Below are positions 22,337-34,289 of a stretch of DNA of 64,000 nucleotides, one piece after another. The stretch comes from Voacanga thouarsii (Eukaryota > Streptophyta > Magnoliopsida > Gentianales > Apocynaceae). The DNA lies in assembly GCA_026120185.1 (NCBI GenBank), contig JANUWF010002342.1, forward strand, positions 5,704,501 to 5,768,500, in the 5' to 3' direction. Both the position numbers and the translations under genes were made by a program. The notes beneath the pieces are model-generated. The model was given only the letters and a program-made list of their open reading frames with translations, did not search any database and was not told the DNA's origin. Numbering within the stretch: position 1 is the stretch's first letter; every line of letters starts with the position of its first letter.

Positions 22337-25300
22337 TTAAATCCTATTTTTTATGCATGAGCTATCTATTTCCTGCAGAATAGGTTTAACATCTATCTCT
22401 TGAGATGAAAATGTCTCTATTTCATGATCCCTAGAATAAACATTAAAGTTATCCCTCCTAATCATAGGATTAGCCATATGCAAATCACCTTCAATGGGAC
22501 AACGGGAATACCAAACTTGTTCAACTTGGTTAGCTAAGATGAAGGGCTCATCGAACTCTTTATTATCACGATACATTAGACGGTTGAAATTAACTGATGT
22601 GAAGTTAAACTCATCTATCTTCTTTCCATGCTCTAAATCCACCCAATCACACTTAAACAATAAGAATTGTTGAGCATTACTATAGCACATTTTAATGATA
22701 TTAGCAAGCACTCTAAAGTACGACATTGGGAAATCTATGGGATTCTTATCTTTAACACTAGAATAGCTGGTTGTATGAACCCTACAAAAACTCTATTATT
22801 TTGTGTTAACCTATTTCCCTCATGAGATTTGGTGCGAAATCAGAAGCCATTCACATTATTAGCATTAAAGTGCCATCCTTAAGTGTTAGGACCACTTGTA
22901 AGGTACTTCACCTCTCTAGATATTTCATGAGTTTCCATGTTTTCCTTAACCTCAATGAACGACTTATTGAGGCTTAAGTTCATGCCCAAAGGAAAATACA
23001 GTTGCAGTAATTAGATTTACACATGTGCTGAATTTTTTAACCAACATATTATTAGAAAATATGCCCTCAAAGACTATGTATTTTGTGTAAACATATTACA
23101 ATAAATTATTTATTCATTCAATTTAGTTTGTTACTTATATTATTACACATTTAAAGGTCCAAGTATGATAAGTAATAATCTATGTGTTGGGTCGTTCTTC
23201 ACAGTAAGGTATAGACCATGGGTACTTGTCACATAAGTAAAATTGAGTTCTTAGTCGTTTATGGAACTGGGAATTTCATCAAGGTATGACTATTGTGCTA
23301 TAATTTCGAATGAGGAAAAGTTTATCATGAATCAGTGAGTAGTTCATTCACATCATAGGCATAAGCATATTTTGAATACGTAGAACTGGACCTGTAGTAG
23401 TAGTCTCTCTTAAAGTATTATAATTATAGAGACCAGACTATTACTGCTACAGTATGAACGGATACCTTCATACTTGAGTATGAGTTGGTGGTCTGGCGAA
23501 GCTAGAGTTTTATACTTTAATGTATGTTGCGTGAGATTTCTTTTGTGAGATCAATATCCTTGTATATTGGATGTATTACTCTAGTTAGTTAAGACAAACT
23601 CATGCTACAGAGTTTCTATGCTTCGCTTAGTGAGGTTGAATCACCCCCTTGTGATAGTCTAGAATAATCTAATGATCCAGGGCTCTAGGAATATGACTTT
23701 AGAATGTGTGCTTTTGGGTAGCTTTCAATGATAAGCAAGCATATTCAACTGAGTCATGGATTATTGAACTAGAGATCTAAGGATGGTAGATGTCTTTGAG
23801 GTGGGCATTAGTACATTTATCATATCTCATTAATGGGTATTACATAGAGGGGTATTTTCATCATTTCACCTGTAGGTCAGAGACATTGCTTTAAGTAATG
23901 TTATTCTTAGGGTCAATATTTTCATATAGTAATAAATAGAGATATTTAAAATGATAAAATGTGGCTATTTAATAGTAAGGCCATTTTGGTCATTTTAGTA
24001 GCCATGAATAATTTCTCTTGATTCCCAGAGTAGCTCAAGTTTCCTTGGTGTTGTTTAGACACAATTTGAGCTTAATGAATAATTATTTGGAAGAGAAATA
24101 AAATTTATTCTAAGAGTCCAATTAGAATTAATTAATTAGTCTTAGGTATTTAATGAGGCCCAGAAAAGATAGTTATTAATTAAGAAAATTTAACTGAAAT
24201 AAATTAATTAATTGGGCTGATATATGTAGACATATATTAAGAGTCTAATTAAAATTAATTAATTAGTCTTAGATATTTAATGACATCCAAAAAAGATAAT
24301 TAATTAATTAAGAGGATGGAGCACAACACCAAGCCCATTAGGGCTTGATGATTTTCGGCCATTAGGGCTTAAGAAAGCCCTAAGGCTAGCCAAAAATGAG
24401 AGGGGAAGAAGAAGAAGAAAAAAGGAACGTGGTTTTTAGTTTTTTCTTCTGTAATGTGCCGTTCATCCAGGCTCTCTCTTTCTCTGGTTTTTGTTCTTCT
24501 CTTCTTTCTCTCTTAGAGAGCATTTTGATTATCCAAAGAAGGAGCTTTCACCAAACTAACCCAAAAATAAGGTAGAGCCATACTTCGGAAGACTAAGAGA
24601 AAAAGCTTGATGCGTAGGAGTAGAAGATTGGTGGGAATTCCAGTTGAATAGCAGGCACTTCCTTCCCTCTTCAAACGCAAGAAGTTCCAGTGCAACCCGT
24701 CCCCACATTGGTTCATCCGTGATCAACAAGGAAAAGTAAGTACTCTCTCCTAGATGTAGCTCAAAAAAATTAAAAAAAAAAATTCCGTTGCACTTTTCTC
24801 TGATTTTTTCCCGTGATCTTTCACATATCATTGCAACCAAGTGTGAAATATCACTGAATGAATATTTTGTCTCTCATTCAATCTAGCCCTAGGGTTTTGT
24901 CTTGAGATTTCACTGATATGAAGCCTTGGTACATAGGACAACGACATTTGTTAAAACAACTTAAAATTAATAGATTGGGTTATTAAAAAAGAATGGAAGC
25001 ACTTAGCATAACTAATAGATAAACTTACTCTCGATTTGGTTTCAGCTTTTCACAGTTTGCAAGCACCAACTGATGTGCTTGATCAAGGTTACATGGTCAA
25101 GTACTACACTGCTTTATTCCCAATTGACTTGCCTATTTCCCAACCATCATTACTATACCTTGCAGTCCTATTTTCTTTACTCCCAACCTCATTCAAGTAC
25201 TAGAGATGAATGCCATGAACTCTTTCGTAAATACCCACTTGTAATAGAACCTTCCAAATGAGCATGATTACGTACATAAAAAAAAATTAAAAATTTTGGG

Positions 25301-27560
25301 ATATTCCTTAAGTAATAAAATAAACAATGTATAATAGTGTATCAAGGTAGATTACAATACTACATTTCAATGGGAAACATCCATCTACACTATACTAGCT
25401 CGGCAAGAAGAACATCTTCATCCAAGTGTATTAGAAGATGTTCCATGATATCGAAAAAGCCTGGTACAAATGTCTTTTCTAGAAGAGACAAAGTTACTGT
25501 AAAGCAGTTTTGGAGCATATCAAGACTGTATTCCATTTTAATCTTTGAACATAGAAATTTAAAACATGTAGTGATTTCAATCAAAACTTGGACAACATTT
25601 TTTGGTAGTGTCGTCTGTATTGCCAAAGGCATAAGTTGCTTAAGCAAAATGCAGCAATCATGGGATTTCAAACCCCTAATATCCTCCATTTCAAGTTCAC
25701 TTGGAGTGTAATGTTTGAACTATAACCATCCAACACTCTTAATTCCTTTAACACTTTCAAAAACCTATCAATCTCAATCTCGCTCATTATATAAGAAGCT
25801 GGGAGCAAGGAGTAACTAGATTCGGAAGGCTTTAATATAGGATGAGAGGAGGTTTTAGTATTTATAACCTCTAAGTCCTAGTGTGCTTTCAGGGTATATT
25901 TTGTTCTATTACTGTCTCATAGGATTGTATATAGCAAATTGTCACAAAAATATTTTCTATGTGCATTACATCAAGATTGTGCCAAACCAAATTTGAATCC
26001 CAGTATGACAACTCCCAAAAAGTACTTCTCTTCTTCCAATTGAATCTATTTATCCCAGATTTTTTTCCAAAATTAGCCCTGCTCCAATTTTTTGACATCT
26101 TCCCTCCTATATTCAGTGAGACACCATCAAGCTGCTATAAAATTTGTGCCCCGTCAAATCTTGTTGGTGTGGCACGAATTTCTGCACCACTATAAAAGGA
26201 AACCATATCATTACACAATTAGTGGTAGGCTACAAGAAGCGTCGATTGTACAAAAAGTAAAATTTTCCACTGAGACAAATGATAGCTCAAACATTTCACT
26301 TTACAAACTGGACAAACTTTATCATTATGGACACTATACCCAAATAAATTACCATATGTAGGAAAATCATTTATAGTCCACATGAGTGCCACATGCAAAT
26401 GAAACATTTCTTTTGCCACTAAATCAAACACCATTATACCCCCATGCTATAATTTGGTCAACTCCTCAATCAGTGGTTGCAAATAAATATAAATTCTGTT
26501 ACTGGGAGACTTAGGACCATCTATGAGTGTTGATAGCATAAAAAATGGTTATTTCATGCAAAGCTATGGTGCTAAGTTGGAATTCACAAGAACAACAGGC
26601 CAAGTGCAATGAGGAATATGCATATTTGAGAAAGGACTAAAACCATTTCCTAATAAACCACGTCTGACATTTCTACAATCACCAAAAAATTGAGGATTCA
26701 ACTGTCAAACTTTTTCCAAGCACGTGAATCAGCTGGGAGTCTATATACACCATCTTTCACCCATTCCTTCCTATGCCACCTAAGTAGTGAGACTATTTTG
26801 GACGACATGAACAAATACTTTAATCGAGGCTTTAATGGAAAGTACCTAACCATTTTCCATGGTATTTTCCTACCAGGTTTTGTGTACCTAGGAGCCTTAC
26901 ACACATCACACTCACTTAGCCCTACATTATCCCCTTTATACAACAAGTAATTGTTTTGATAAGCATCCCAAGTTATGTATTCCATTCCCAACATATTAGT
27001 TATCTTGGTTGCCTCATAATAGTTTTTAGGTATTTTCACACCAACATCAAGAAAAGTCTCATTTAATAGCTCAAGCAACATATCACAAGATTTATTAGAC
27101 CACCTATATAGAACTTTTATGTATAACAAACACATGAGGAATAAAAGGGGGGAAAATTTACAATTGGGATACAAATCAACATTGGAAGCTTCTAATATCC
27201 TAAGAATCTTTGTTTACATCTTCTAATGTCTCACTAGAATTATTTGTCTTATTAAATCCTGTTGCATCATTGACCATGCCAACTATGTCATCTATATTCA
27301 AAACCTCTACATGAGAAGGAATGTGTGTATCTTTATGTATTGAAACATATTCTTCCCCATGACAATCCCAGTTCTTATACTGCTTGAGGAAGCCCCACAT
27401 CCTACAATGTTACTTTGTTTCTATCAGGTTCACATAATATCGGTTTTGGTACCGATTACAAGGACAATGTATTTTTATTTCACTAGGTTTATCTTTACAT
27501 GCAAACTTAAGAAATATTTTCAATCTATAATCATATTCCTTATATATATATATAGATAAT
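22337..27560 (-). pseudogene. TNP2: TNP2-type CACTA transposase, interrupted
   Basis: The full domain order of plant TNP2 is visible on the minus strand. 27560-27350: Transpos_assoc-like N-terminus (IHCPCNRYQNRYY, GFLKQYKNWDCHGEE). 27174-26690: CDVCKAPRYTKPGRKIPWKM followed by RYFPLKPRLKYLFMSSK and WHRKEWVKDGVYRLPADSRAW. 26434-26219: ALMWTINDFPTYGNLFGYS then CPVCK, the Transposase_21 core. 26098-25889: FWELSYWDSNLVWHNLDVMHIE. 25689-25390: DUF4218-like GLKSHDCCILLKQLMPLAI and PGFFDIMEHLLIHL. 25260-25200: GSITSGYLRKSS. 23000-22337: DUF4216-like NGFWFRTKSHEGNRLTQNNR, FKCDWVDLEHGKKIDEFNFT. TNP2 is the catalytic transposase. A copia solo LTR (23050-24823) splits it between DUF4218 and DUF4216, and frameshifts and stops occur throughout, so it is inactive. 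Confidence 0.9.
23045..24828 (+). mobile_element. Copia solo LTR with perfect 5-bp target duplication
   Basis: The LTR itself is 23050-24823 (1774 bp), flanked by CATAT at 23045-23049 and 24824-24828. It belongs to the same family as the LTR at 15556-17402, but on the plus strand; its start has decayed from TGTTGG to TATTAG and its end is GATCTTTCA. No internal sequence remains, so it arose by recombination between two LTRs. It lies inside the TNP2 gene of CACTA-1. Confidence 0.92.
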
Positions 27561-28006
27561 CAAATAAATTGATCCATGACCCCTGATTGAAGTAATACAC
27601 ATAGAAAAAAAATGCCACTTATTACTATAAAACAGACACATTAAAGAAGTATACTAGTCACGCATAATCAATTATATTAAAAACTCATATGCTTCATCTA
27701 AAATGTGTGTTATCTACATTAAAGAAGAATGTTGAACTAGTAATAAAAATCCCTAAAAAACCCAGTATAAAAAAAAGAGCATGACAGGGTATCAAATAGC
27801 TTTGTCCATATCCAATTTAATTGATATGGCTAGTGAGAAAATCACATGAACAGTTTCTATATGGTTGATAATATAATGTTGACCATCCTACATCATTACA
27901 TTATTAGAGGATTATGGAAAGGAACAATTCATGCACATAGTAGTATCACATTTTATGAATATGCAGTGACAAAATTTAAAGTTAGCAATAGGTCAAAAAA
28001 TCACAG

Positions 28007-29459
28007 TGATGGGGCCTAAATTCACCTATATTTTCCTAGTTATTTAAGGATATTTTGTGATACTTTTGATGTAATAACTAGCCATATTCCTTCCTATTTG
28101 ATATTTTATCTTTGGAAGGGATTTTTGATGATTTTATGTAGAATTGGACGAAAAATGAAGTAAAACCATCGGCTGCACAGAACACAGCCGGCACCCACCG
28201 TGCAGAGCACAACCGGCGCCGGCCCTTCACTGGGAAAACGGAGCTAGCACAGAGGTCCAGCTGGCGCCGATCATGCACTGACTTAAGGTGATGCGTTTTC
28301 TTTTCCAAGAAGATTTTGGCAATTCCAATTGGATTCTTTTGGGAACTCTTTCAACCATGGAAAATGAATCTTGTAGATAGTTTTTGGCAATTAGAACTTC
28401 TATAAATACAAGAGAATAACATTGTACAAAGTAGTTTTTAATTCTTCAATGTAATATCTTTATACAACTCCTAGAGAAACACCAAGATTTAGGAGGATCA
28501 AGAAGAATTCTTGGAGAAAAAGAGGACGTTACTCAAGAAGCTTTCAAGGAAGAAGAAAAATGCTTACTTATCTATGAGTGGTTTCATTTTCTCTTCTTTG
28601 TAATTTATTGAAAATTTAAAATTAATATTTTAATTATCTTTAGAGGATATTTTTTTGGATTCATTATTTTGAATTTATTTTAGTTCTTTAATCAATTGAT
28701 TATTGTTCTTAGTATTTGATTACTTGTTTTTATTAAGGAATTGATTAATTGATTCATCTTGTCAACTTGCTTGCAAAAGAGGTTGATAGTGGTTTTAATT
28801 TAATTAATTTCATATTTATTATCTCTTAACTTACTTGCAAAATAGGTTAATTGTTAAGAACTTGGGTAATCAAAGATTAGTTTATGATTACTAGAATATA
28901 GATTCATGGTTAGTTTCATGCTTTAAATCATCTAGAACATAAGGATTTATATAATGATTGATTTTAAAGCATCTTTTGGGAAAATTGGTTGAGACATAAT
29001 ATGTTCATTGATTTAACTAGAAGATAGTGATTTCATGAATTGTAAATGAAGTAGGTTTATTTTAATCTTTCATGATGCCAAGATAATAATTAATTGAGAG
29101 AATAGCTAGTCAATCATGATTGTGTATTCAAGGATTTTTATCTATTTACATGTCTTTTCTCCTTATTCTCACTCCTTGATTATCTTGTGACTTTTCTTGT
29201 GTGACTTGACCTTTACTTTAGTATATGAGTTTAGTAGGTTATTTACCTATATTTCTCTATTATTTTGCTTAAACAATAAAGATTTGGGTAAAGTAAAGTG
29301 GGAGCCTAAATTCTTGTGGATTCGATAGTTGCTATTCCCTGTACTATATGATGGGTATACTTGCCCGTATGTATGATTTTAGTGGTTAGCATTTTAATTA
29401 CAGCTTGATTGATTATGGACTTTATTGGTAATATTTTTTACATTAAAAAACACGCATAA
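28007..29459 (+). mobile_element. Tat/Ogre-like solo LTR inside CACTA-1
   Basis: A 1453-bp LTR begins TGATGGGGCCTAAATTC and ends CGCATAA. It aligns with 56910-58307 and with the LTR start at 63389. It is flanked by CACAG (28002-28006) and CACAA (29460-29464). A TATA box (TATAAATA, 28401-28408) precedes the leader with AATAACATTGTAC. A GC-rich block at about 28175-28270 has repeated CCGGCGCC-like words. The LTR lies just upstream of the TNP2 N-terminus. Confidence 0.85.
28401..28408 (+). promoter_or_regulatory. TATA box of Tat-like LTR
   Basis: TATAAATA within CTATAAATACAAGAGAATAAC. The same sequence is at 57279-57286 in the second copy, so the element promoter is conserved. Confidence 0.6.
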
Positions 29460-29464
29460 CACAA

Positions 29465-30713
29465 TATGTAAATCAATAGAACAGATATTCAATAAAGTGA
29501 ATGTGACAGAAACGCATCAATTCCACAAAAATTGACTTCTATATTTCCCCAAAATATATGTTCTCAGGTGATCAGCATTCAACTCTTAGTACACCATAGT
29601 AAGGAAAAAAATTATCCAAATTCCAACAGTAGATTAGATGCTCATTGAAATTAAGAAAGCTACTAATACAAAGTACAATTTATTAAGTAGAAATAATATT
29701 TTATTTCATTCCAAATTCTCAGCTTATGTTTCTGTCTAGATTTAATAAAGAAGAGAGGGAAAAAGAATGAAAATCCAAATGAAGACATCAGAAAAATCCC
29801 CAAATTAATTGGAACCATAAGCACTTTGTAGTATGACAGACATACTATTTCGAGGCTAGTATATACCTAAATTTTTATTATTTGCCACACTACGAGGTTA
29901 GAACTCATTTATTTTGTTATAGAGAATGCCTCTCTTCCATAGATGGGGATTTCTAGCCCTAACGAGAATTTTCGTACGAGGAAAAAACCTCATTTAATTA
30001 CTATGTAAAGTAGTTCTTTTAATCTCGTAGGCAAGAGAATAAAAACAAGACTGAACAACCCTTGCCAAAAGTTTGAAGCTTAGATAAATTACATGAAGTT
30101 TGAAGCTTTTGACCACCTGACTCTTGTTCACTGTTGCCAGCTCGTTCCCTTCACTTGATTATCACCAGATTTTCTGTGCTGCATTGGGAAAGGGGGGATA
30201 TTTCTTTGTAGCAAATTAAAGAAAGACAAAATTGAGGATTTGTGGTGGTAGGGTTCCAATGTAGGTGGTGGAAGGTCAAGTTGTAAACAAGAGAAAGGTA
30301 CCGATGAAAGTGAAGATTTTGGTTGCAGAAGAGACATTCGGAGTGGGTACTATTGAAGGGAGACTATCAACCAGAGTGCATAAATGTAAAGATTACACTT
30401 TTTTTCCTCCTAAGTTGATTTTTCCCTCTCAATTCTTTTTTTTTTTTTTTTGGTGCTCAAATTTCCCTACCAAAACCGTCTGCATAAGTGTAAATTTTTT
30501 TTATTTACTTTCTAGATCTATTATATTATCTTCCAAGTAAATATTAATTAATTATTTTTAGGTACATGTGCTTATATAAATATATAAAACTTACTCTCTA
30601 AATCTATTAGATTTATTCCGACTAAATATTATTAATCATTTTTAGGTATATATATTAATATGAATATAGTATGTTATATTTATTCATTGCTAATTAATTA
30701 AAAATAAAAAAAT

Positions 30714-30757
<44 letters not shown>

Positions 30758-31239
30758 ATATGGCAAGTAGAAGGCAAAAAAAAAACTAATATGACAGTCT
30801 TCATATTCTATACATATTATTATAAATATATTCATTCATATATATAAAGTATATTCATAGCTAACTACATTGTGCGTTATATATGAAGCATATATTCTAG
30901 ATAACATATTAATGATCTAACTATTCGATCTAATAAAGACAAAAAATATATACATGAAAACCAAATATGAAGGCAATCAGATGTAGTTCGATTGCTTATC
31001 ATATAACTTTTACACTATTATTATTCTTATAACTATAAGAACTAAAAACCTAATCAATGTTTATAATTCTGACTCACAAATTCAAAATCCAACAGTTAGA
31101 TTTAACAAATAAGTTGAATACGCTATGTATACCAATATGTGGGCAAAAAATAGAAATAAATTAGAATGTTAAGGTGGAATAAATTTACTATGAACCTTAA
31201 TTATAATATCAAATTAACTACCAAACCTAATACTTATAT
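29465..31239. other. Non-coding 5' region of CACTA-1
   Basis: No recognisable gene. A run of T at 30437-30452 and a purine-rich block at 30180-30360 may belong to the transcribed leader of the minus-strand genes. 30506-30590 and 30590-30675 are diverged tandem copies of about 85 bp sharing ATTATTTTTAGGTA. 30717-30752 is a TA microsatellite. Confidence 0.5.
30717..30752. repeat. (AT)n microsatellite
   Basis: A pure AT run of about 35 bp in the AT-rich 5' region of CACTA-1. Confidence 0.95.
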
Positions 31240-31813
31240 GCATATATGTACAACAAAATATTTTGTCTTTGGCGAGAAATTTTTCCTAGTCAAAGAGTAT
31301 TTAAAATTTTTAAAAAATAAAATTGAAATATTTTCTTTCTAATGCCAAAGAATTTTGTTGCCGTTGACCATTTTTGGCAATAAAATATATTTGCATTGAC
31401 GAGGAAAAAATTCCTTTCCAAAGAGCATCAATGGCGATGAAAATATTTTTGTGTTGGAAACAAAAATAATTTTCACCATGGAATTTAATTTATTACATAA
31501 AATTATAGTTTTGGTGATGAAATTTTAGCAACAAAACTTTTTGTCGCAAATAATCATCATTGGCGACAAAATTACTTGGTTTTAGCGAGAATGTATTTCC
31601 TCACTAAAACTAATGGATTTAGTGGGGAAACAATATTCTTCGCTAAAATGGACCTTTTGGTGACAAAACTCAAAGTTTCGTCACTCAGAAGCAGGGCACT
31701 TCAGTGAGAAAGCCTTGGGGAAGATTTTTCCTCACTAAAAGGCCTTTAGCTAGGAAACTTTGGCCTTTAGCGAGGAAATTATTTTGTTACTAAACACCCT
31801 TTTTGTTATAGTA
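31240..31813. repeat. End fragment of a different CACTA-like element
   Basis: This stretch carries its own set of subterminal repeats (variants of TTTAGCGAGGAAA, TGGCGACAAAATT and CCTCACTAAAA), unlike the CGACGG motifs of CACTA-1. It ends TTTTTGTTATAGTA, close to the reverse of a CACTATAACAAAAA terminus. No matching left end was found; a weak candidate with GAGAATTTTCGTACGAGG lies near 29960. Confidence 0.5.
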
Positions 31814-31839
31814 TGTTCGACGCATAAAAGCCTCTGCAA

Positions 31840-32292
31840 ATAAAAGAGAAAAAATAACATTTCCCAAATACGACAGTTCCTAGACCGTCGTATATAAGCT
31901 GTTCTTTTGTTGCAGCTACAAAACTACCATAATTGAACCATTCATATATATTGAATATTTACAACGGTTCAAAACTGCCGTAAATATCTAAACAATCGTC
32001 GCATACATCACACTTTATACGATGGTCTTTAAACTACCGTATATAATATCTAAAACGACATTTTTCTGGGATCTATCATGTATAGTGTTTTTTTATGACA
32101 AACTACCTTATTTAACTGGTTATAAATGATGGCCTGTCACAAATATTACACTAATTATGATGGTCTTGTTTAGCATTGTATTTAGTTGTTAAATGCGACG
32201 GCTTGTTGTTTATAATAGGTATTAGCAATGGCTATCGCACCACCGCAAAAAAAAAAAAAAAGTGTCGTATATAGAGGCTTTTTTTTGTAGTG
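31840..32292. repeat. Right subterminal and terminal repeats of CACTA-1
   Basis: Motifs such as GACCGTCGTATATAA, AACTGCCGTAAATA and ACGGCTTGTTG recur, followed by an A-run (32246-32261) and the inverted terminal repeat ending TTTTGTAGTG. They mirror the left end. Confidence 0.75.
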
Positions 32293-33089
32293 TGACTCAC
32301 AAGTCATTTGTGATTGTTCTACTCTTGTCCTTGTTTTTTGTCCTTGTGGTAACGTCGACCGTGACGGCATAGGTAGTGGCAGGAAATGGTGCTAGGGCTA
32401 TCTGCAGCTCCTGTCTGAGCCCTTTGACAAACTGTCAAGTCCTATTGTGCTTTGTGTCCCCTAGTCATTTGTAATATTTTGAAAGCATATTGAGCAACTA
32501 ACTCATTTTTGCATTTCTCTACAATCCACTACGAAATGTACACTACCCAAAATACCTCAACAAATCTTCTCCAAGTCCAGTCTTGACCTGTTCTCTCCTA
32601 GTCTTCCTGAATTCATTACCACCAATCATGTGCAGGCCCCACAATCTAAAGGCCACAAACCTCAGCATTCTTTGTTCCGTATACTGAACGGTGAAGAAGA
32701 TATCCTCTATTTGTTCTATCCGTTGTTCTGCCTTCTAATCATGTTCTACTTCTCCAAGGAATGGGTGCTTGGAATTTCAAGAACCGCTCCAATGCCTCAT
32801 CTTCTCCAAGAGATGTCCTTCGTTTTGACAGTATGTGTAAAAACTCCGTTATTTTGTTGAATGTTTGTCCTATCGAGACTTCTTCCGGTCCTTCAGACCT
32901 TGTTCCCTGCCATTAGTTTCCTTCTACTTCTTTTTTGGGCACAGGAGGTAGTGTAGCTTCGTATACAGATACAGTCGGCCCTGCCGCGTGCTTTCCCTTT
33001 CCATGGTTCATTATTCCACGTTTCGGCACCGTTAGCTCTACTGTACGTGCTCTTCTACCGTAAGTTGTCACTCCACATCTTGGTGCCAT
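32293..33089 (-). pseudogene. gag: gag of gypsy B, N-terminal two thirds
   Basis: The frame begins at the ATG at 33089 (MAPRCGVTTYGRRARTV), a basic N-terminus matching the place and style of the gag start of X (MPPKRTTRNN). Further on, frame changes and stops alternate with clear capsid blocks: IVGPAHDWW, ERTGQDWTWRRFVEVFW (near 32560-32480) correspond to the conserved AHDWW and WTWERFVEVF-type motifs of plant gypsy gag. The coding sequence is interrupted at 32293 by CACTA-1 and continues with the zinc knuckle at 17904. TAG stops next to the WW motif are probably decayed Trp or Gln codons. Confidence 0.75.
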
Positions 33090-33428
33090 CTTCACGTTAG
33101 AGGCACAAAGGACTTATCAGAAGAGTTATATAAAGTCTAGGTAGGTATCTTACCCCAGGCAATGGAATGTTAAAGTAAATGCATGAGATATTAACCAATA
33201 TGCAGTAAGAGATACAGTAAGCATATTTAATCATGCATGAGCTCATACATAGCATGCTTTTGCCAAGAAAGAATTGAATTTTTAAGTTGTACTTATTGAA
33301 ATAAATTATACTAAGGTAATCAAATAAAGAAATTAAGATAGTTCATATGCTGGACTTATTGAAATGTAATTAAAGGAGGACTGCTATGGGTCCTTGCTGT
33401 CCTAGCACTCCGGGTGATCTCCTTTAGG

Positions 33429-33907
33429 TCACTGATTATCCGACTCCTCATCATGAGGTTCATACAGCCAACCCCCAGTGTTTTTCGAGAGGTCCATACC
33501 CTTCCCATCTACAAATCTCAAAAACTCACCCTCCTACTAGGTCTATCGGGAATTTCCCTACTCACATCAAAACATTTCGAACTCTCCCCTACTATGTGTT
33601 TCTTTTTGAGGTCAGGCTATCTGGCCCACTCAATGCGTCTAGCCATGTACTCCTCCTAGTCGCTCTTGGTTTGCTCATAATCTAGCTTTCCCTGGTTGTC
33701 ACTATCAGCTGTCAAGTCAACCTCCTACTCATGTTGGGCTGGTACATGCTCTATTACTTCTACCTCCTAATTATCACTCTTCGGCTCGGGTATGTCTGGG
33801 TCAGACTTCGACTCAAAAGGAGGAGAGGGATTGCGTAGAGGTGGTGGTGCATAAAGTGCACACATAAGAGGCCATGATCTCGCTACTGGCACGTATCTTC
33901 TAACCAT
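33429..33907 (-). pseudogene. Acidic pre-gag ORF of gypsy B
   Basis: Between the primer site and gag there is a decayed reading frame beginning MVRRYVPVARSWPLM. It continues with PPPLRNPSPPFESKSDPDIP, EPKSDN, EVDLTADSDNQG, and ends, after a frameshift, in PHDEESDNQ. Four of the five in-frame stops before the shift are TAG. Composition (Pro, Ser, Asp and Glu) and position match the larger ORF of X at 4917-5585, although residue-level similarity is low. Function unknown. Homology is inferred from position and acidity, not from a strong alignment. Confidence 0.45.
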
Positions 33908-33988
33908 TCTCTGCACAACTGTCAGTACCAGATCAAAAAAGCTTAAAATAATAAATCCTTATAGACGAAAGGTGAAGTCTAAACCTAA

Positions 33989-34000
33989 GCTCTGATACCA
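33989..34000 (-). other. Primer binding site of gypsy B
   Basis: Minus strand TGGTATCAGAGC, complementary to initiator-Met tRNA, two bases inside the LTR terminus at 34003. Confidence 0.92.
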
Positions 34001-34002
34001 CT

Positions 34003-34289
34003 TGTAACACCCCACTACTATGTGACCCAAAGAGGGTTGCAGATGTTGTCCTGTCCTTAGGACCAAAGGTCTTTATAACTAGGTGAAAGAGTTAAAAAGA
34101 ATCAAAACTTAAAAATTCATTACAACCCAACAATACTTATACATAGTCTAGGGATCAAAACCAACAAAAGAAATTTACAAATTCCCAAAGGACGTTCATA
34201 TATCTTAAACATATAATCCTTGCCTTGGATCCTAATAAATTTCCTCCTTGTTGAGACTAGTACCTCCTGAAATATGACAAAGAAACGTG
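34003..34289 (-). repeat. 3' terminal part of the 5' LTR of gypsy B
   Basis: On the minus strand it ends GGGGTGTTACA and contains TAGTTATAAAGACC as in the G1 solo LTR. It is separated from the rest of the LTR by CACTA-2 (TSD GTG at 34287-34289). Confidence 0.9.

Larger units (their letters stand above)
17905..32292 (-). mobile_element. CACTA-1: En/Spm-type DNA transposon, 14.4 kb
   Basis: The left end is CACTACAAAAAAAATTAGG and the right end, read on the other strand, is CACTACAAAAAAAAGCC, a 14-bp perfect terminal inverted repeat. It is flanked by the 3-bp duplication TGA (17902-17904; 32293-32295), as expected for CACTA elements. Subterminal repeats containing CCGTCGTTTATA/TATACGACGG-like motifs occupy about 17905-18300 and 31840-32292. 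TNP2 and TNP1-like gene remnants are both on the minus strand. Two solo LTRs (23050-24823 and 28007-29459) are nested in it; without them and their duplications the element is about 11.2 kb, a usual size for an autonomous CACTA. The genes are broken. Confidence 0.92.

Noticed and set aside
28078..28308. Minus-strand 76-codon frame in a GC-rich patch
   Set aside because: It lies within a Tat-like solo LTR, antisense to its transcription, and is not open in the copy at 56910-58307.
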